Below are positions 11,732-22,334 of a stretch of DNA of 64,000 bases, piece after piece (positions within the stretch are counted from its first letter, which is position 1; every line of letters starts with the position of its first letter). The translations under genes and the position numbers were made by a program. Under the pieces are notes generated by a model. The model saw only the letters and a program-made list of their open reading frames with translations. It did no database searches and was not told where the DNA came from. Origin of the DNA: Microvelia longipes (lineage: Eukaryota; Arthropoda; Insecta; Hemiptera; Veliidae). The stretch spans positions 32,620,458 to 32,684,457 of the forward strand of contig JACMZG010001913.1 in assembly GCA_018340805.1 (NCBI GenBank), read 5' to 3'.

Positions 11732-11794
11732 ATTTTCAGTAGTTACAATGGAAAAGAATTGCAATATAAATGAGAGGTGATTTCAATATTCTGT

Positions 11795-11890
11795 GTACGA
11801 GTGAAGCGAGTCCGAAGTTGTCGGGATAAGCGTAGGGAATCCGATGAGGCAAGCAAAAGTTCAGAGGTACCTCGAACCCGATTTTTTGTC
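11795..11890 (-). repeat. Family A fragment, outer part, reversed
   Basis: GTGAAGCGAGTCCGAAG, GGGAATCCGAT, AAAAGTTCAGAGGTACCTCG and CCCGATTTTTTG match the outer block in reverse orientation. The forward frame at 11777-11995 reads through it. Confidence 0.65.
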
Positions 11891-12089
11891 CTATATACCT
11901 ACTACAAAAATTTGGAAAAATGTAAATATAAAATAGCTAATTTTATAAACACAAGAAAATGTGTTACATTGCATTATAGTATGACTCACAGCTAGAACCA
12001 GTTGAGTCAAAAATGAAAAACTTTGAACATTAATAAAATTTAGAATGATTTTTGTCACGTGACTAACTAAGTAAATAAATAAATTTAAA

Positions 12090-12545
12090 ATGAAATTACA
12101 AAGGGAGGGGAGGGATGAAGAATTAAGATTTGGAATTGAGAAAAAGACTAATAAAGTGCAATGTGTGAAATGTATTTTAATATTTTTTGAGACATGGAAA
12201 ATGGATAAAAAAGAAAGAAAACTAATTGAAGCATTTAAGATACAGTGTTGAAGATAGTTAGAAATGATAAAATGGACCGATAAAATGACTAACGAAGAAC
12301 AGTTAAGATGTTTGTAAAAAAATTGTTGGTCAAATAAATGTTTGTCATAAAGAAGTTTGTCTACTAAAGGATGTATTGGAAGGAACGATTGAGGAAAATT
12401 TTAAAAGAGGCCGAAGAAAAACTAAAATCATTGATGATATAAAAGCGGGACAAGGAAATATTGAAAAGGTTAAAAAGATACAAATAAAGAGACAGCTATG
12501 GGATAACAATACTTCTGCTTCACAGAAAACCATTGATAATTATTC
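12090..12545 (+). pseudogene. RTE-like non-LTR retrotransposon, C-terminal relic
   Basis: Conceptual translation in shifting frames gives MDKKERKLIEAFK, then KWTDKMTNEEQLR, then LLKDVLEGTI, FKRGRRKTKIIDDIKAGQG and KRQLWDN. This is the conserved tail after the reverse transcriptase in insect RTE-type and related LINEs (usual pattern: EAFEMWCYRRML, WTDRVTNEEVL, L.KDV.EG...GKRGRGR). Stops and frameshifts interrupt it, notably near 12,245 and 12,315-12,360. No reverse-transcriptase catalytic block is present. It is a dead 5'-truncated copy. The reverse frame at 12345-12533 is its shadow. Confidence 0.75.
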
Positions 12546-13488
12546 TATTTAGGTGATTCCACCAATATAAGTCCTCTTTCGATGAGAATTGTTATAATAT
12601 AGTATGTAAAACGGCAGGAAAGAGACTATTACTGACACGTAGGGATTTAAGACATACTTTACTTCACCGCGAATGTCAAATTATAGCCAACCATCGCCTT
12701 CAGCTCGGGGGCTAAATTTATTATTAGTAAGCATAATTCCATTTTCGTGCTATTCCTTAATGATACTCAATGACATTTGTTAAAAAGAGTATTTTTTTCG
12801 ATTTCTGTCTTGCTCTTTCGAACTAAGAGAATATTTAAAGTCCTATTCCATTATAATTGATGTCTATTAAAAAGCTAGTACTATTTAATTTTATGTTTCA
12901 AGCGCCGGAGAGGACTTCATACTAACTTGCTATCAATGGGTCCTTCTCTACAACCAACTTACCGCCAAAACTCGTTTACGCTTTATATGTCGATTAAATG
13001 TTTCATAAAATAATACATACATAGAACATTTTTATACAAATTATAAATTTGTTTGTAGTGCACTTTACGGATTTATAAAATTTAAGTGTTTAAACTACAC
13101 CCCTTTACCATTATTGATTGACATATAAGTAATTATTTGTGGAGAAAAATTATGAAGGTATCTGTTCCTATAGGTTCATCGACCTACAGAGGAGTCATGT
13201 TTTTTTTTTAAATTTCTTTTATATTTATCGTCGAAGAATAGATTTTTCGGTCAAAAGTCGCTGAAGAGGGCATTCCTTCACGATTACACCTTTGCATTAA
13301 TATAATATATTATATAATATTTTCTATGTATTGTTATTGTGTTATGTAACTAAAATATTTAAATCTTAAGGTTCATTTTTCTACAATTTTGGTTATCTTA
13401 GATCCTTACATCTTTAGAATGTATTCTATGTGCTTGGAGTTATAATTATAAAGATAAAGTCTGCTCTTATATTTTCCTTTTCCTCTTA
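12546..13488. other. Spacer, no gene seen
   Basis: I see no gene or clear repeat. A TATAATATATTATATAATAT patch lies near 13,300. Confidence 0.4.
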
Positions 13489-13489
13489 T

Positions 13490-13855
13490 GGCGACCGCGT
13501 TTATGTAGATGAAGAATCCGACGTTTCACTTCCACTGTGGAAAGCATTTTCAGTGATGTTGGAAAACAGATGAAAACACAATGCTCTACAAAACTTAACT
13601 GAAAAAATTGGATAAGAGACGAAGATTAGAGGGGCAACCCTCGTCTTGATTTTAGTTTTGTAGCGCATTTTGTTTTTCCTCCATGATGTCTTACATCCCT
13701 GAAGATGCCTTCCTCAGTGGAAATGAAACATCAGATTCTTCATCAACATCGACGCGGTCGCCACTGGAAGACCTAAATCTTCATGACAATACCCAAGGAA
13801 CCCTGCACAGTCTGTTTGAGATTTTCAACTCTAGTTACCCCGCTTAGATATATAT
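13490..13855. mobile_element. Foldback element, second hammerhead-like family (older copy)
   Basis: The left arm (13,490-13,600) and right arm (about 13,657-13,765) are inverted copies of GATGAAGAATC(C/T)GA, CCACTGTGG and the GTC(C/T)TACATCCCTGAAGATG block. A spacer of about 55 bp includes its own GACGA..TCGTC hairpin. Beyond the right arm comes GACAATACCCAAGGAACCC, extra element sequence missing from the 34.9-kb copy. The arms have diverged. No intact protein is encoded. Confidence 0.7.
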
Positions 13856-13859
13856 TACT

Positions 13860-14588
13860 GAACAAGAAGTACTCCTATGACTGTATGATCTTTTTTAACA
13901 ATCTCAAATAAACCAATGCTTTGTGGCACCTGTATAATTAAAGCTCGAGCTAAGCCATCCTGACCATACGATGAAAAGTTCTCGAGATGCCAAGCACCCC
14001 ATTATTTCTTATTTATTTGTGTAAAAGATGGAAACAAAAAAACATTAATGGAAACGATCAAAATAAATTGCCTTATTTTCACACATTATCACCCTGTTGA
14101 TATTTAATTCTTTCTAAATACCTCATAATTTATTCTAAATGTCATTTCATAAAAAAAGTTTTTTTGGGAAAAAAAGGTCCTAACTTTATTTAGAACAACA
14201 TGTAATATTTCTTTATTCTGATTTCTTAAATTAATGTCCAGCAGTCCAAGTTATTTATTTATCTTCATAAATATTTTTAAAGATATACAATTTGATCTTA
14301 GAGTTTAAATACATAAACATGGTTGTCATTTCGTGATTTTGTTAGTCTAATTGAGTCAGAAACTGAACTAAGTTTAGTTTAAATCCGGTTTATCCTTTTT
14401 TAGGGAATTTTTGGCTGAATTTTGATATTCTTATATGAATTTCTTGGTTCAGAAATATGCATATCTCGTATCTATACAGTATAAAATACATATTATACTT
14501 CTTTTGTTTTTAGTAGATTATGCATAAATAATTAAGCATTTTTTATAAGTAATTTAAAGTAAGAAAAATACATGGCTGTTTAATATCA
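13860..14588. other. AT-rich spacer, no gene seen
   Basis: I see no supported feature. Confidence 0.4.
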
Positions 14589-14589
14589 A

Positions 14590-14935
14590 GATGTATTTCA
14601 GTGAGTTTTGTTGTATTACATAACTTAATTTTTTCATTTTTTTGGTCGGATTCCCCGTGTGACTTTAAGAGGTGCTGTCCCCAAAAATGTATTTTTTGCT
14701 TAACTGCTTATTTTGGCCTAAAACTGTTTTTGAGAAATTATAAAAAATTGATCGAGTCCCTTCATAAATTTTGGGGCTGGCACCCATAAGAAATTAGCAA
14801 ATTTTTGTATTGTTCTTAACAACTTTTTTTGACCTAAAACGGATTTTGAGGTGCCTAAATTTTTGGGGTGCGACCTCCGGGAATGTATACGAAATCGATC
14901 GGACCCCTTTATAAATTTAGAGGATACCACTCTAC
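14590..14935. repeat. Family C repeat, copy 1
   Basis: Reiterated blocks are (G/T)GACCTAAAAC(G/T)G.TTTTGAG, AAATTTTTGGGG(T/C)(G/T)GC.(A/C)CC and GATCGGACCCCTTTATAAATT. The same blocks recur in the opposite orientation at 24.4-24.8 kb. The frames here (14601-14789 forward, 14718-14930 reverse) are repeat translations. Confidence 0.6.
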
Positions 14936-14936
14936 T

Positions 14937-14953
14937 AATATATTATATATATA

Positions 14954-14985
<32 letters not shown>

Positions 14986-14995
14986 TATATTATAT

Positions 14996-15041
<46 letters not shown>

Positions 15042-15042
15042 A
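14937..15042. repeat. (AT)n microsatellite
   Basis: About 100 bp of nearly pure AT dinucleotides with occasional register shifts follow the family C copy. The tyrosine/isoleucine ORFs over it are artefacts. Confidence 0.95.
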
Positions 15043-15044
15043 TA

Positions 15045-15604
15045 TATACATACTTAAACGTAATTCATAGTTACCAATGACAGAGTGTCATAAACTCAGA
15101 GGGCATGATGAAAACAATTCGAAACTTCATTCAATGTATAAAACAGATGGATATTAAAAATGCTGAAGTCTTTGTTTTGTATTTTCAGGGCAAATACATA
15201 CTTTTCTATTATACCATCGATTAAATGCGATGAAAAGGAAAACTAGTGAATAGACATACCTTCCCTTCTGAAAAAAGTTTAAAAACAAACTTATTTTTTA
15301 GTAGGTAAAATTATTAAGCAGGAACTTAGCTAAAGGTTCAAATTATTGGGTAGGAGAAGCGAGAAAATCAATATCATAGTATTTAAAGATCTGATGCAGT
15401 GTAATTTTACCTGTCGGGGATTTCAAGAATTTTTACAAATTTTTGAAATAATTTTCTTCAAAATTTGTTGTTTTTTAACAAGATATTTAATTTGATGTTT
15501 CGATTATTAGAGACGGACTAAAAATATAAAAGGCTCCTAGATTTTATGATTGTTTGCAACTTCGCACTTATATGTCAGCTTTACTTTCCAAAACCTTTAA
15601 CTAC
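15045..15604. other. Spacer, no gene seen
   Basis: I see no feature. Confidence 0.4.
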
Positions 15605-15605
15605 T

Positions 15606-15732
15606 TAAGAAAAGAAAGATAAAAACTCTCTCCACAGAAAACTTTGTTTATTTACAAATTACGCAAAGCGCTTTGCGTAATTTGTATATAAACAAATCTT
15701 ATTGTGTAGAGACTTTTTATCTTTCTTTTCTT
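15606..15732. mobile_element. Compact foldback element with a perfect 32-bp palindrome
   Basis: The two arms meet without a spacer. The centre, 15654-15685, is an exact palindrome containing AAAGCGCTTT, the same block that follows the GAAA box of the hammerhead-like elements. The outer ends AAGAAAAGAAAGAT / ATCTTTCTTTTCTT and CTCTCCAC / GTGTAGAG, plus the flank ATGGACTCCATTTATGCCCA, tie it to the 3.7- and 9.9-kb copies. The hammerhead-like core itself is deleted. Confidence 0.7.
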
Positions 15733-15734
15733 GA

Positions 15735-16378
15735 AGATGGACTCCATTTATGCCCATCCTAAAACTTACTTTAACATCTCCATTTTCGAGTGCTCATTGG
15801 CAGCTGATCATCTTGTATGCCCAAATCTTCACTTTCTATGTGCTAATGTGTTGTTTATGTATATGGTTACGAACATAATGTCCCAGCTCTAAATAGACTC
15901 AAGGGAAATTCAACGCATCAAATTTTGTTTCAAGACTCATAAGTGTTTAGCGATAGCGAGACTTTAGATAAAAGTCGGTATTATCTAAGAAAAAATAACA
16001 GTGCCGTTGTTGGGGCAAAATATTTTAAAGTTAAATACTGGCAATGAACGTATAAACAATTAGTCTACATGTAACAGTGAGTCCAAAATGACGGCCTGTT
16101 TTAGAGAAAAAGTTTTAATCTTTTTACCGTCTAATAACAGAAAAGGAGATTATTAACACTAATCTTTGGAATACCAATAGAGTCTTGTTTCACCAAGAGT
16201 TCTTTCAGGCAAATAGTTTGTTCAAAGCAACTCTTCGTACAATACCGTTCCTAAATTTGACTTCTGATTTTGGATTCTTTGATTTCTATTTCAATTAGGT
16301 AAATTGAAACAGAAATCGATATTGGCATTAATCATTCGTTACAACAAGCAGTTGTAGAGCAGGGCCATGACTCCCAGT
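15735..16378. other. Spacer, no gene seen
   Basis: Only the short inverted pair AGAAATCGAT / TTGATTTCT-like at 16,280-16,320 stands out. I see no gene. Confidence 0.4.
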
Positions 16379-16379
16379 A

Positions 16380-16432
16380 CACACACAACACACACAAATA
16401 TATATATTTATATATATATATATATATATAAT

Positions 16433-16464
<32 letters not shown>

Positions 16465-16470
16465 ATATTC
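16380..16470. repeat. (CA)n-(AT)n microsatellite
   Basis: ACACACAACACACACA runs into about 75 bp of AT dinucleotides, ending 18 bp before the hAT MITE. Confidence 0.9.
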
Positions 16471-16487
16471 CGAAACGGATTTCGTTC

Positions 16488-16556
16488 CAGTGGCGTAGCC
16501 AGGATTTAATTTCGGGAGGGCTGAATGTTAAAAATTGTATATGTAAATATATATAT

Positions 16557-16609
<53 letters not shown>

Positions 16610-16909
16610 TATTATATATATATATATATATATTATAATATATACATATATATATATATGTATATATATTTATATGTTTCAATGTTTTCAAATTATTTTT
16701 ATTTTTTTCAATTTCATTGTATATTTTTTTTATATATTATGATATTTATATATAAGTTTATTGTAAAAAATATATGTTATGTAATTTATTATTTTTATAT
16801 ATTTTTATAGGTTTTATTTTTTTGACACATTTATTGCGGGTTTAGTTATGTAAAAATTTCGGGGGGGGGGGGCTGAAGCCCCCTCAGCCCCCCCCTGGCT
16901 ACGCCACTG
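16488..16909. mobile_element. hAT-type MITE with 8-bp target duplication
   Basis: The left end CAGTGGCGTAGCCAGG is the exact inverse of the right end CCTGGCTACGCCACTG. The right flank TTCGTTAC (16910-16917) matches the left flank TTCGTTC (16481-16487) with one base lost, consistent with the 8-bp target duplication of hAT elements. Subterminal GGGAGGGCTGA and a G-run followed by GGCTGAAGCCCCCTCAGCC extend the inverted ends. There is no transposase. The interior is mainly (AT)n. Confidence 0.8.
16545..16672. repeat. (AT)n microsatellite inside the hAT MITE
   Basis: About 125 bp of AT dinucleotides with a few imperfect joints. The reverse ORF at 16506-16691 is its translation. Confidence 0.9.
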
Positions 16910-16919
16910 TTCGTTACTA

Positions 16920-18984
16920 TACCGGGTCAACCTCCCTCTATACCAGCCACCTCATTAGTGATTTTTTTCAGTGATTTCTTAGTTGACCAATCACAAAAAT
17001 ATATTAATTATAATATAAGTAGATCAAATAATATTATTATTATTAAAAACATGGTCTACCTCTCATTTTTCACGAGAGATGAACCAATAATTGATTTCCA
17101 CTTACTATTTCTCTTTACTTAAGATGTATTTCTGGAGAAAAGAAACAAGAAACGAGAAAGATAAAAAAATGTACGAAACTTTTTTGGATAAAGGCATGCT
17201 GCATAGTCTGTCCCATTTTAACCAAACCTGTTGGAAACGATAAATTGATTCTGAATTTTTTTACATAAAAAATAATATCGGTTACAAATGAACGCTGTAT
17301 TTTCTTTAAAATGGTGCGTTTTTTATGGTAGCATGTTTAAACTGTTAAAATGTATACTTTATAAAAATAAATTAATGATCAATTTTCTGTCTCAATGCTT
17401 CTGGGATCTGAGGATGACCGGATCGTGTATAAGCATTTTTATGGTATATAAGCAAGTTTTATAGATAAATTCTTATGGAGACCAGTAATTACAACATTTG
17501 GGCCATATTTTATCCATTGCTATACTATTTATTTCCCATCTCAACGTTAGGCTAGATGAAACCTATTAAACGATTTGAAGGTTTAAAAAAGATTAAGCGA
17601 CGAGGTCATTGTTTTAGGAACATTTGTCTTTAAATAAGGTATTTTAGATATGTATTAATATGTGACAATTGCCTCTGGCTTACTTTTGTTTACTTAATTA
17701 AATCTATTTAAATTTATTATCTACAGACATGAATAATCAAGACATGAGAAAAAGAAAACAAAAACTACTCTTATAGCTTTAAAAATGACTAGTTTTTCTT
17801 CAAAGGTGTCTACTTTATCATTGAACACTCTGAGAAACAGGATTGGTTGCACCCACTCCTGAGACCAGAGCGAGCTCACTGTGATTTTGACATTGATTCC
17901 TGAGTTCGATTTAGAAGAGTGAAGGAGGCTGACCAAGTAAATATGAGAAAGAATTTGTGAACAGGGACCTTTTTCATTATTAAACCCAGTGTAAAGTATT
18001 AGTCCAAAAAGTGTTTTCACCTACAGTAATCTAACCTCTAACTTTATCGCATCAGTTTTATATATCGTCTCGTTTTATTGCATTTTGTTTTCTTTTCATT
18101 TACTTATTTCCGAAAAAAAATCAAGTTAAATCAACCAAATCTGACGGAACATATGTTTTTCTGTGTAATACAGAAAAACACAACAGAAATGTTTTAATAG
18201 GTATCAACTTGGTGCTAATAATGACTTCCGCTGCATTCAAGGACTAGCATGGAAGCGAGATATTAGCATAAAACTGACTTGCTAAACCAAAGTTAAAGCG
18301 GACAGACAGACAGGCATGTCCGGACAAGTTATGGTAATCTTATAAATTCCGAGTGGCCTTATTAACTCCCATCTTTAACTTTATATTTAGATTATATAGC
18401 TTTTTTAAAGTTCTCGTAATAATTTTGTCGTCTACTTACACATTAATAGGCAAGCATATTAGTCTTTTAGCTCTTCACAGCTTTGAGCTTTTTTAACAAA
18501 GCTCAGGGAGACCCTTATGAGAATATTTGAGAACCTATTCCGTAGACAAGACAATAGTATAATAAGGTCGCTTCAACCTTTGCAGTAAATTTTAATATGA
18601 ACATTAACAACAATTAAAATTTATTATGACATAGATGACTTTAAGTCCCCCCCCCCTCTCATAATAAACAGATACTCTTATCTCAGGCTCCTTCTCTTTT
18701 CCTCAGTTGATTAGGGTCTTTAATTAACTGTACTTTAATGAACAAAAGTTTTCTCAACCTCTAAAAGAATATTTCGTAAAAATGTTCAATTATTTTTTCT
18801 TAAACCTGGCATTAAATTTAACAATATCTGTCTGGTTGGTAAACCTATACCACCCATCCATCACCACTCGTCAGTGATGAAGGAACATAATCATCAATAG
18901 GAGGGCTATGCGACAGAATAACCTTTGTGAGTTCTCCGTGTACAGGGATATATTATGAATTTAATAACTTACTATAAACACCAG
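16920..18984. other. Spacer with one unrecognised open frame
   Basis: Mostly featureless. A C-run lies near 18,645. A TGTTTTTCTG / CAGAAAAACA hairpin lies near 18,153-18,180. The reverse open frame is listed separately. Confidence 0.4.
17721..18020 (-). other. Open frame of unknown meaning
   Basis: A reverse frame of 99 codons contains KTLFGLILYTGFNNEKGPCS, then NSGINVKITVSSLWSQEW, then LFLRVFNDKVDTFEEKLV. Its composition is more protein-like than most frames here, and it follows TTACTGTAG on that strand, which could serve as an acceptor. No motif is recognised, the end runs into low-complexity phenylalanines, and it may be chance. Confidence 0.2.
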
Positions 18985-19900
18985 CAGATTGCAGCGCCAG
19001 ATCTTCCCCACCACCGCTCTTCCTACCTCCTGAGGGATCTCTTCTTCCAAGGATGTTGAATAAAGGGGATGACGCATTAAGGAACATTTCTGACCCCATG
19101 GAAGTTGTATGGGATAGAGAAATAGGAGCAAACTTACCTCCCCTTAGGTTATAATTAAAAAAGAAGCCAAACGCAGGTTATGTAGCTAAGTTGTCATACA
19201 ATTCTTGGTTGTCGAGTTTGCTTCTCAACTTTCTTCAGTGCTTTCGTTATTGTTACATTTGGTGCTTGTCAAGTCATTTGTGCTTATATTTTACATTTTG
19301 GACTCTAGGTAGACACTTTAGTGAGAGTAATTGAAGCTTTACCGTTTACTTTTCGTAGAGAGTAAGTTAAATGTGTTAATATTTTGTTTTTGTTAGCTTA
19401 GTGAAATGCTTTGCTAGTTTTCAAGATTCAATTTTGGTTGCAATGTTCTTAATTTTCTTTAATGTTGTTAATTTTAAGCAATATTAACAAAAAACAGTTA
19501 AAAAGTATGAACTTTTTTGTTTATAACCTTCGCAAGCAAAACAATGGGAAACCCATTGAGAGTTAAGTTTGCCTCTAAATTTTAAGACCTGCGCTGTTAT
19601 AGGAATCATAAGCATGAGCAGTTCGTACCAAGCATGTGCAGTTGGTTTTTGACGTGTGTTTCGTGTTGCATTCATATCTATGTTTTGATTTTCGATGGGG
19701 TCCCTTTGTTCAATGGCAATTCGACTTAGTGCGTCATCCCCTTTATTCAACATCCTTGTCTTCTTCTGGTGCTCTGAAATGCGGGTACTTATGCTTCTAT
19801 CTGTCTGACCCAAGGAACTTATAAAAAAGGGAAGGAACACATCAGGCCTTCACAATATTAAGTGGTGTCGCCAACCCCCACCACTACCCCTTCGGCCACT
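18985..19900. mobile_element. Penelope-derived inverted unit, copy 2
   Basis: A forward piece (about 19,045-19,155) reads RMLNKGDDALRN and continues to EVVWDREIGANLP. A reverse piece (19,840-19,500) carries the same RMLNKGDDALS segment within a GIY-YIG-like domain. The unit thus contains an inverted duplication of its own coding part. The relic at 4.7-5.3 kb shows the same arrangement, so the rearranged form has itself been copied. Confidence 0.6.
19484..19840 (-). pseudogene. GIY-YIG endonuclease relic of a Penelope-like element
   Basis: The frame of 118 codons starts with a short hydrophobic lead and then reads SLGQTDRSISTRISEHQKKT, followed by RMLNKGDDALSRIAIEQ. This matches the conserved part of GIY-YIG domains in Penelope-like retroelements (usual form: YIGQTGR..TRLxEHxRD, then A.H....H.I). 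These enzymes nick DNA for target-primed insertion and sit after the reverse transcriptase. The GIY and YIG ends and the whole reverse transcriptase are missing. The start codon is fortuitous. The tail (HAWYELLMLMIPITAQ onwards) is not conserved to my eye. It is non-functional. Confidence 0.65.
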
Positions 19901-20084
19901 CGTAGCACTATAACACCCTTCCTATCATCAGGTTATAATTTTTTCGTTAAAATTTTAACTCTTTACTGTTGTGAAGTAGTTTCACTAACATGTTGAATAA
20001 AAATGACTTATTTCTACGTAAATTTATCAATCATATAAATAATTTTAAAAATTTTCGGCCACATCTTTTGCTTCTTTTGTTTTC

Positions 20085-20190
20085 AATTGATAATTATTCA
20101 TAATTTTCAATCTAAGCCGCCTATACCGATTCCTGCAATAACATCACGCCATTCATAAAAAAAAGTCAGGTTATAACCTCAGACCAGGGA
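20085..20190 (-). repeat. Family B repeat (TCAGGTTATAACCTGA family), copy 1
   Basis: The reverse strand reads GAGGTTATAACCTGAC, TTTTTTTTATGAA, GCAGGAATCGGTAT and GGCGG, then ATTGAAAAT. It matches 23,915-24,060 in the same order. Confidence 0.7.
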
Positions 20191-20194
20191 CTAT

Positions 20195-21380
20195 AGATAC
20201 TTTAACAGTAAGACTGTCGACTCAATGGTAGGAAAATTTGGATTCTGGTCGACACTAGCGCGGCGGGGGATCTCCCTTTCAATTAAGTGGGCGTGTCTTA
20301 ATTTCCCGCTTTTTGCAAACAGTCAGTTTGAAATTTAATTTTTATACTTTGTACACTCATACTTTTAACTAACCGTACCACTTAAATCTTACACAGAACG
20401 CTTCTGATTATTTTTAAGTTTTTCATTCAAGTAATTTATTAATTTAATTGATTCAATCAGGTAACAATGAAATAGTGGCTAAAGTTTACACGTGGTAGAA
20501 GATAGATTTTGGTATTTAATGCAGCCTGTATTTTAATAACATGGGCAAGATGCGCACATGTGATTCAATGTAATTACCTGATAAAATCGACTAAATCAAT
20601 AAATTAATTAAATGAAATTTACACTTATCTGCCAACAGTAGCGTTCTCTAAAACTTTTAAAAAGGTTTCTATTTACTTTTAGTTTCTGATTTTTTTTAAA
20701 TACATAACATGCAACGGCGAACCGTATTTTGTAGAAAATACATACAGAAAACAATCATTTTATAATAATTAAAATGTAGCTGTCATAACCAAGAATTGCC
20801 ATGGTATTCATAAATTTAAATATAAAAATATAATCGGTATGTTTTTGGAAAGCTATTAGGGTTAGTTCATGAGTTGTCCAAACCGGTCCGCCGCAGCGCT
20901 ATTTTTAGTAGCTTGCGATAATCGAATGCAAACTTTTCCTTCTTTAAGTTAACCCCTCCTGCCTCCGACTGCGTTTGGTGTGTTTACATCGTATTCATAG
21001 ATAAACAATATTAACATAGATGATTCACTCCCGAGTGTAGTTGGAACACTCAATTGACAAGTTTTTGTTTATGATTAAAGTTGGGGGCCTCATCACTAAA
21101 GTCTTGAAGAGCGCTAGTAGTAAAAATATATTTGCTCTATTCTCTACTAGATTGTGCTGTAGTATTTTTTTAAATACAAACAGTTGCCAATCGTTTTGTA
21201 AAATAAAGTAAAAGTAAACAAAGATCTATGGTATGCTGTAGTATTCGCGATGTATTTTTGTTTTTCAAAACTTGGGGGCCTTATCACGCGAAGCAGGACC
21301 ATCGTTCTCTTGAAAAAATAACAATAATTAATTTTCAGTGTTTTAGACTTAAGATATAAATTTGCTATCTGAGTATAACA
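20195..21380. other. Spacer, no gene seen
   Basis: Two GC-richer patches (20,215-20,300 and 20,875-20,990) and a recurring TTGGGGGCCT(C/T)ATCAC block (about 21,083 and 21,275) hint at a decayed transposon. No ORF is visible. Confidence 0.35.
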
Positions 21381-21384
21381 TCTT

Positions 21385-21656
21385 GGGTTGGCGCAAACGG
21401 ATAAGTAAAGGAAACAAACAAAAATTGAATCTCTGACATTAGAGGTTCAAATCCAAGGGGGGACGACAGTATGGGTGAAGTAAGAGTGAAAAATTATTTT
21501 TTTCACTTTTTACCAATTTATACGAAATACTTATTGAGCTTTCTTGGGATCACTCATCCATCGACTCCTCATCATTCTAGCGCTGAAAAGCGGATGGAAA
21601 GACTTGATTACCCTCAACAGCTCGTTGTTTGGTTGAATAAAAATAAATAAATAAAC
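21385..21656 (+). mobile_element. tRNA-derived SINE (forward)
   Basis: TTGGGTTGGCGCAAACGGATAAG resembles an A box, and GAGGTTCAAATCCAAGG (about 21,444-21,460) is a good B box at tRNA-like spacing. The element ends in the tail AATAAATAAATAAA near 21,655. The body carries AAAGCGGATGGAAAG. Such SINEs are transcribed by RNA polymerase III from the internal boxes and mobilised by a LINE. Confidence 0.65.
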
Positions 21657-21944
21657 ATGTCAGAAATAAAAATTTGAGACAGTTTCACGCTTCCGCCACA
21701 AGATTGTACTACTTGAGCCTTCTGCATCCCATCAACTATTTTTTTTTAAATCTTTGAGTGAGCCATCTATGTTAATATTGTTTATCTATGATCGTATTGA
21801 ACCACCTTATAAATATCTATTATCTTGTTTAAAAACCACGTGTTTTTTTATTTACCTACATAAATCTGTCGAATTAAAAAATAATTAAACTAAAATTAAA
21901 ATAAAACATTAAAGTCGAGCAACACTGTTTACAACTTACCCACG

Positions 21945-22333
21945 ATAATTTAAAATTGACATTTACTCGGTTACACACACACACACAGCCACCAGCGGGT
22001 AAGTCGGTGTGGTAAGAATTCAGCTTAGAAGGATGCAAGGTACCAACAATCTTTCCTTTATGTTTCTTCAGCTTACAAGTGCCTCCATTAACTGAATCCA
22101 ATTTTATATCATTAATTCGATTTTCAGAAAGGTCCAAACAAATTTAAAGTTCTTAATGACAGACTTCCTAATTGGTTATCTAGGGTATTCCTGCAGAGCA
22201 GGAATACCCAGAGGGTATTCTTCCCAGAGGGTATTTCTTCTTCTAGGGTATTCTCTGCAGCCAGGGTATGGCTGCAGAGCAGCCATTTAAGCATCGGCTC
22301 GAAGATCCGATGGTTGGACATCAGGATTTCCAA
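21945..22333 (-). other. Leucine-rich-repeat-like open frames, possibly broken exon
   Basis: On the reverse strand one frame reads NQLGSLSLRTLNL. After a one-base frame change it continues LDLSENRINDIKLDSVNGGT. Together these resemble consecutive leucine-rich repeats (LxxLxLxxNxI). A GTAAGT donor-like site follows LSW at 21,945, and another GTAAGC site follows NGGT. The upstream half contains reiterated GAATACCCT blocks and the downstream part a CA microsatellite. The frame break argues for a pseudogene or coincidence. Confidence 0.25.
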
Positions 22334-22334
22334 T

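Noticed and set aside
14851..15080. Tyrosine/isoleucine-repeat ORFs
   Set aside because: They translate an (AT)n array. The same applies to frames at 16,506, 30,061, 30,655 and 55,815.
17400..17440. Another hammerhead-like core (CTGAGGATGACCGGATCGTG)
   Set aside because: No pairing stem and no GAAA box follow.
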